Source: Ascoidea rubescens DSM 1968 (taxonomy: Eukaryota > Ascomycota > Saccharomycetes > Ascoideales > Ascoideaceae). Taken from it: a DNA stretch of 64,000 nucleotides. Made by a program: the position numbers and the translations under genes. Of this stretch, positions 60,927 to 64,000 are shown piece after piece; position 1 is the first letter of the stretch; the number at the start of each line of letters is the position of its first letter. The stretch lies in assembly GCF_001661345.1 (NCBI RefSeq), contig NW_017962913.1, positions 997,428 to 1,061,427 of the forward strand, in the 5' to 3' direction. The notes under the pieces were generated by a model, which worked only from the letters and a program-made list of their open reading frames with translations, did no database searches and was not told the DNA's origin.

Positions 60927-61934
60927 TCAGGGCTTGTACCAGAACGCTGCGGCTTTTCTCAAAACTGATGCTTTTCGTGTCCTGAGCTCTTTGGCCAACA
61001 TCAGGGTCTTGTCCCAAGAACCGCGCATAATCTGGACAAAGGACGATGCAAGAATGATTTTCTCGTCGCAGCATTTGGTGTCGAGTCTGATTTTGAAGTT
61101 AATTTGCTTCTCGTTGAGGCTCTCACCAACAGCTATTCTTTCATATCCCTCGTCGTACTCTTCTTCCCTCCTGATGATTCTCTCGAGATACCCACTAGTG
61201 TTTTTCCAGGAGTACTTCAGTATCCCGTCGTTGTTTTTGTTGGCATTTCGTGATTTCGATTTCTGTAGTTTTTTATGTAGCTTTGATGGGATAGTTTCCT
61301 CATCAATCTCTGATATTATAAACTCAGTTTCCTTATCGCCTTTTTTATTATTCAATTCAATTGTTTTCAATGTTCTGATATCATATCCCATAGAACTAAG
61401 CTCAAAGAATTCTGCAAACTCGTCAGTATTGTTTCCTTCTATATTATGACTGATTCCTGGCTCATCAGTATCCTCATTTTCTTCTGATAAAATATTCGAC
61501 TCAACTGCTCTCTTTGTTTCAATATTTTTGAATGAAATTTTAGGCTTTCTGAAAAACATGTCATCTCCTAAATTAATAATACAAATATTCGAGCCATCAA
61601 TTGCATTGTTCATTTCCCATTCTTTTTTTTTAATTTTAATAAATTGATATTTTAACCTTTGTAAATCTAGATTTTTCTTATTTATTTCCCAAATGTTAAT
61701 TATCACTCTATCGTTATCATTGTCATCATCCTCATTATAATCCTCATCTTTCTTGATTTCAAAGATACTTAGATCTCTGTCTTTAAATAGTTCTGGATTC
61801 AAAATATCTCTTATATAATTTCCTTTAGCGGCTGAATAATCTTTAACATATAAGATACTATTGATTTTTTTATAACCTTTGGTCAATGCAATAGACCCGA
61901 TAACGCTAATTACAACTCCTGAAAATATTTCCAT
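60927..61934 (-). CDS. Unknown protein with one N-terminal membrane anchor
   Basis: 335 residues from the first ATG. I do not recognise it. The N-terminus MEIFSGVVISVIGSIALTKG is a single membrane segment or signal anchor with a short lumenal or intermembrane-space side, followed by the basic KGYKKINSILYVKD. The middle is acidic and polar (DEDYNEDDDNDNDR). Two possible folded blocks are VIINIWEINKKNLDLQRLKY then IKIKKKEWEM, and FIISEIDEETIPSKLHKKLQ. The C-terminus NFKIRLDTKCCDEKIILASS and SFVQIMRGSWDKTLMLAKEL end AAAFWYKP. Such an anchor followed by a soluble charged domain is seen in mitochondrial outer-membrane, peroxisomal or ER proteins. Location is not determined. It may be lineage-restricted. 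Confidence 0.55.
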   Translation of the reverse strand: MEIFSGVVISVIGSIALTKGYKKINSILYVKDYSAAKGNYIRDILNPELFKDRDLSIFEIKKDEDYNEDDDNDNDRVIINIWEINKKNLDLQRLKYQFIKIKKKEWEMNNAIDGSNICIINLGDDMFFRKPKISFKNIETKRAVESNILSEENEDTDEPGISHNIEGNNTDEFAEFFELSSMGYDIRTLKTIELNNKKGDKETEFIISEIDEETIPSKLHKKLQKSKSRNANKNNDGILKYSWKNTSGYLERIIRREEEYDEGYERIAVGESLNEKQINFKIRLDTKCCDEKIILASSFVQIMRGSWDKTLMLAKELRTRKASVLRKAAAFWYKP

Positions 61935-62707
61935 TGTTTTTATTTCAATATATATATAAACTAAAGAAAATTAATAGAGAAATTTGCACGTTTGGTTTAT
62001 AATAAACTAATGTTTCTTTGTGTTTTTTTCTTATATTTGTGTCATCTACAATATAAAAAAAAAAAATAGCCATACTGACATACTGATGAATTTGTTAGTT
62101 ATAATTTCAAGATATTAATTTTTTTTTGCCATTTTTCAAGTAATTTTGTTTCAAACTATCCAATATTTATTGGAGAATATAATCAAGCTCGAAATTCTAT
62201 TTCCACCACTTTCCTAATTCAGTCATTATAAAAGACAATAAGTCGAAGCATATTGTTTATAAAGTCAATGACTTTTTAACGTCAAATCTGCCAATCGAAT
62301 TTCCCATTTAATTTCAAAATCACTACAAATAGACACTGTTAAAAACTACACAAGAACTGCACTTGGATTCAAAATAAATAAAAAAAGAGAGTGGAATACA
62401 TAATATAATCGGTAGTTCGCACACTCCCATCTAATACAGTGTTCTTCGTAGTGCAAATAGCAGTCGCTGAGCTCAGCGTTGACTAATATCACCCCACAGC
62501 CCTGGTAGTTTGAAAATGTAGTGCATTGAAAAAATCTGAAACCCCAAGCCTCAAAGCAGATAAGATAAGATAACAAAATAAAATGATAACAAAATAAAAT
62601 GATGAAAACCATAAGCCATAAACCAATAAACAAAAAAAAAATCATTATAAACCAAACACATCAACATAAATCTAGTAGTGTAGATGGAATCGGTTTTATT
62701 CCTCAGC
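61935..62707. other. Promoter of the 61934 gene, with a GC-richer patch
   Basis: 770 bases. The patch 62400-62540 is GC-richer and holds a 14-bp perfect palindrome CGCTGAGCTCAGCG (62465-62478). A 99-codon ATG-less frame on the minus strand over this patch shows no family motif. I could not identify a known RNA. The remainder is AT-rich. Confidence 0.4.
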
Positions 62708-64000
62708 TTAACATAGATCTGCTAAATACCCACTGGCCTCTATCTCACTCTTAAACCCAACACTGTTGAGAAACCCCATAGCAAAATCGTAGTTTTCAAA
62801 TGTTAAAGTGATACATTTATTGAATTCGTTATCTTTGTTTTTATCATTTCTATCAGAAGCACGATCACTAAGATCCACAATTCCATATTTACCATTCCTC
62901 AAATGATCTTTGAAGAACTTCTCGTCGATGGTATTTTTCGATGAGATGAGTAGCTTTTTAGGCCTATTATCCAAATTGTACTTGTTCTTGTTTATCTCAA
63001 ATTGTTTGTTAACTGATGAGTTTCTTCCTAATGTTAAATCAAGTGAATCAAATAATCTTTTTTTTTCTTCATAAAAGACTCCAGGAGTTAGACCAATTTT
63101 TGAAGATTGTTCATTTAAAAAGCTTATCTGGTATTTTAATTTTTTTACAACTGGTAACTCCTCACCTTTATCTCCCTCTCTGGCAATTATTTCGTTTACT
63201 TGGTTATTTAAAAGTTTCAATTTCAAGCTTATCTCCTTTACCAAACTCTCCTTTTTATCAATTAAATCAAAGACTTTTCTCTCAAATTGTTTTTGTTTTA
63301 GTTTTTTATCTAGAAATTCAATTTGTTTTTGTGATTGAATTCTTTCAATACTTTCAGTATCGATTGGTTCATTTTTGGCAGTGGTTAATTTATCATCATT
63401 TTCTCTTTCTTCTCTTTCTTCTCTTTCTTCTTTTTCTTCTTGTTTTTTCTCTTTATTATCCACTGATTTCAAAGTTTTGGCATAATAAACTTTGATAAGC
63501 CTATTATCAAATATTGGAATTGAAGATCTCCAAGCTAAATTGGCACTATTCGAATCAAAAAATTCAATCTCAATTACTCTTAGAAAATAATTAACTGATA
63601 ACTGTTTTATATGTCCAAATACAGAAAAGTACTCCTTCAATTTAATCTCGTCATGTAACTTATTCTGAGGAACATTTGCAACAATGATTTTATTTCCTTT
63701 ATCATTATCTTGATTAAAAGAAATTAATCGCAATAGATTTCTCTTTGGTGTATGATGATAATTATTATTTTTCAAACAAATTTTTTTTTGGTTTTTATTT
63801 TTATATTTATATTTATTTTTATATTTATTTCTTTTGTTATTATTCTTATGTTGTTTACTATTCTTACTATTCTTATCAATTTTATCAATTTTATTCATAT
63901 CAACCTTTTCAATACTTTTACTATATAAATTATCAGAGTGGTTCAGCAGATTCAATTCAAAGTTAGCAAGTTGGTTATTTGAAACGACATAAGAACAAAA
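62708..64000 (-). CDS. RRM protein, RBM26/27 (Rmn1)-like, C-terminal part (5' end beyond the window)
   Basis: The reading frame is open from the stop at 62708-62710 to the window end, so the start probably lies outside. The first in-frame ATG inside is at about 63898. After a low-complexity Lys/Asn stretch comes an RRM: KIIVANVPQNKLHDEIKLKE, YFSVFGHIKQLSVNY, VIEIEFFDSNSANLAWRSSI and FDNRLIKVYYAK. This pattern of a sequence with IFxNRFIKVxW resembles RBM26/RBM27 and fission-yeast Rmn1. A charged coiled coil follows (KEEREEREERENDDK, LIDKKESLVKEISLKLKLLN). A second RRM-like domain ends the protein (KKLLISSKNTIDEKFF, NKCITLTFENYDFAMGFLNS). Family members act in nuclear RNA surveillance and 3' processing. 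Confidence 0.6.
   Translation of the reverse strand, partial: FCSYVVSNNQLANFELNLLNHSDNLYSKSIEKVDMNKIDKIDKNSKNSKQHKNNNKRNKYKNKYKYKNKNQKKICLKNNNYHHTPKRNLLRLISFNQDNDKGNKIIVANVPQNKLHDEIKLKEYFSVFGHIKQLSVNYFLRVIEIEFFDSNSANLAWRSSIPIFDNRLIKVYYAKTLKSVDNKEKKQEEKEEREEREERENDDKLTTAKNEPIDTESIERIQSQKQIEFLDKKLKQKQFERKVFDLIDKKESLVKEISLKLKLLNNQVNEIIAREGDKGEELPVVKKLKYQISFLNEQSSKIGLTPGVFYEEKKRLFDSLDLTLGRNSSVNKQFEINKNKYNLDNRPKKLLISSKNTIDEKFFKDHLRNGKYGIVDLSDRASDRNDKNKDNEFNKCITLTFENYDFAMGFLNSVGFKSEIEASGYLADLC

Noticed and set aside
62400-62470. Minus-strand stretch ATTAGATGGGAG followed by GTGTGCG, faintly like the 3' half of 5S rRNA
   Set aside because: The conserved CCCGTCCG block and the closing stem of 5S rRNA are missing.
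62346-62645. 99-codon hydrophobic frame on the minus strand
   Set aside because: No ATG that gives a sensible protein and no family match. It overlaps the palindrome patch and AT-rich flank.
1-64000. Transposons, LTR elements, virus-like elements, CRISPR arrays
   Set aside because: No transposase, reverse transcriptase, integrase or capsid-like frame, no long terminal repeats and no direct-repeat/spacer array were seen. The repeats present are short microsatellites and minisatellites.

Overview
The window is an AT-rich nuclear segment of a budding yeast (Saccharomycotina). It holds single-copy yeast genes such as ATS1, SPP382, DBP8, FUN30, RPN11, HPM1, CWH43, PGK1, COG5, KAP123, SEC13, HRD3, PNP1, RPS24, RRN7, TDA10 and RPS13. 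Its few short introns have GTATGT-type donors and TACTAAC-type branch sites and lie close to the 5' ends of genes. A gene for an accessory subunit of respiratory complex I (NDUFB10/NIDM type) argues against Saccharomyces and its close relatives, which lost complex I. CTG codons are scarce. The ones I checked lie in membrane segments or helices and fit leucine, but this does not settle the genetic code of the species. I see no transposon, LTR element, virus-like element, tRNA gene or rRNA gene.

Layout. 1-5.1 kb: ATS1 (partial), SPP382 and DBP8, closely packed. 5.1-15 kb: a large Asn-rich regulator with bacterial-Ada-like zinc and AraC domains, a 2.4-kb GC-richer region upstream of it, and FUN30. 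15-23.3 kb: a GAP1-type permease, RPN11, a cytochrome P450, HPM1 and the complex I subunit. 23.6-37 kb: CWH43, PGK1, an AMP-deaminase-like protein without its metal ligands, COG5 and KAP123. 37-42 kb: a putative velvet-domain protein and a divergent unknown Asn-rich protein. 42.8-53.3 kb: a uracil/allantoin-type NCS1 permease, SEC13, HRD3, PNP1 and a mitochondrial aldehyde dehydrogenase. 54.8-64 kb: RPS24, RRN7, TDA10, RPS13, an unknown membrane-anchored protein and a partial RRM protein.

Most genes are unrelated housekeeping genes. They serve splicing (SPP382), ribosome production (DBP8, RRN7, RPS13, RPS24, and KAP123, which imports ribosomal proteins), protein turnover (RPN11, HRD3), secretion and GPI remodelling (SEC13, COG5, CWH43) and nutrient uptake or salvage (two permeases, PNP1). 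HPM1 and KAP123 also touch the ribosome. Five genes are spliced (RPS24, RPS13, CWH43, HRD3, NIDM). I reconstructed their first exons from splice signals and from continuity of the protein, so they extend beyond the visible long reading frames. Several start codons were moved downstream to the first ATG.

Most unusual points: the Ada/AraC regulator and its long upstream region; the velvet-like gene; the AMP-deaminase pseudoenzyme; the two nearly identical ATG-GT modules before RPS24 exon 2; and the altered I-helix motif of the P450.
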